Assembly (NCBI GenBank): GCA_002701875.1
Contig: NZWI01000025.1
Location: 4,460 to 11,267, forward strand
From: Fidelibacterota bacterium
GTDB lineage: Bacteria > Fidelibacterota > Marinisomatia > Marinisomatales > TCS55
Length of the DNA stretch: 6,808 nt
Direction: 5' to 3'
The translations under genes and the position numbers were made by a program. How positions within the stretch are numbered: position 1 is the stretch's first letter; the number at the start of each line of letters is the position of its first letter. Positions 6,680 through 6,808 of the stretch are shown in pieces. Under the pieces are notes generated by a model that ran no database searches, had not been told where the DNA came from, and worked only from the letters and a program-made list of their open reading frames with translations.

Positions 6680-6808
6680 TTATTTGAATTTACAACGTTC
6701 TACACCAGTTGCAAATAACACTACTTTCTCGTTCTGATTAATCCAGTTCATATCCAATAATATATTATAGGCGCCCCAAACCACTCCAGCCTCAGCGCTA
6801 GCATTTAT
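6680..6808 (-). CDS. C-terminal fragment of a threonine synthase-like PLP enzyme, 5' end outside window
   Basis: Only the last 42 codons and the TAA stop lie in the window, and the frame is open to the right edge. The end resembles fold-type II PLP enzymes of the threonine synthase type: small acidic residues (SAEAGVVWGAYN) where threonine synthases commonly have P-E-G-A-A, then a helix, then WINQNEKVVLFATG, matching the usual final strand and TG loop. The tail (VERCKFK) differs from the more common GLKY-type ending. The match rests on a short segment, so threonine synthase is a fair guess; related members such as cysteate synthase or another beta-family enzyme remain possible. Its stop is two bases before the ATG of the lipoprotein gene, so they are probably co-transcribed. 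A housekeeping amino-acid gene at the head suggests the cytochrome genes may share a constitutive promoter upstream of the window. Confidence 0.6.
   Translation of the reverse strand: MNASAEAGVVWGAYNILLDMNWINQNEKVVLFATGVERCKFK

Overview
The window is AT-rich and very tightly packed. Six genes all read on the minus strand, with junctions ranging from an 11-base overlap to a 10-base gap, so it looks like the inside of one operon. None of the starts I checked has a clear Shine-Dalgarno sequence. AT-rich DNA, SD-less starts, short signal peptides ending near A-Q, and c-type cytochromes carrying TPR domains suggest a member of the Bacteroidota/Fibrobacterota/Chlorobiota group in the broad sense, such as Ignavibacteria or Marinimicrobia-like lineages. 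That placement is inference; no marker gene is present to settle it.

In transcription order, right to left: (1) 6808-6680 is the last 42 codons of a PLP-dependent enzyme resembling threonine synthase. (2) 6677-5577 is a predicted lipoprotein of the endonuclease/exonuclease/phosphatase fold with its catalytic residues intact. (3) 5580-4819 is a secreted protein that looks like a small outer-membrane beta-barrel. (4) 4829-3255 is a secreted cytochrome c made of five tandem mono-haem domains, probably starting at TTG. (5) 3244-1055 is a secreted eight-haem cytochrome c with five C-terminal TPR repeats. (6) 1055-1 is the first 351 residues of a second, larger secreted beta-barrel-like protein that runs off the left edge.

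Genes 3-6 form the coherent core: two c-type cytochromes with thirteen haem-binding motifs in total, flanked by two predicted outer-membrane barrels and preceded by a predicted lipoprotein phosphoesterase-fold enzyme. All five carry export signals. The most economical reading is a periplasmic to outer-membrane electron-transfer module whose redox partner or terminal reaction is not visible here. No enzyme identity can be assigned from sequence alone. There is no intergenic stretch long enough for a promoter, terminator or RNA gene, and I saw no mobile element, CRISPR array, tRNA or rRNA.
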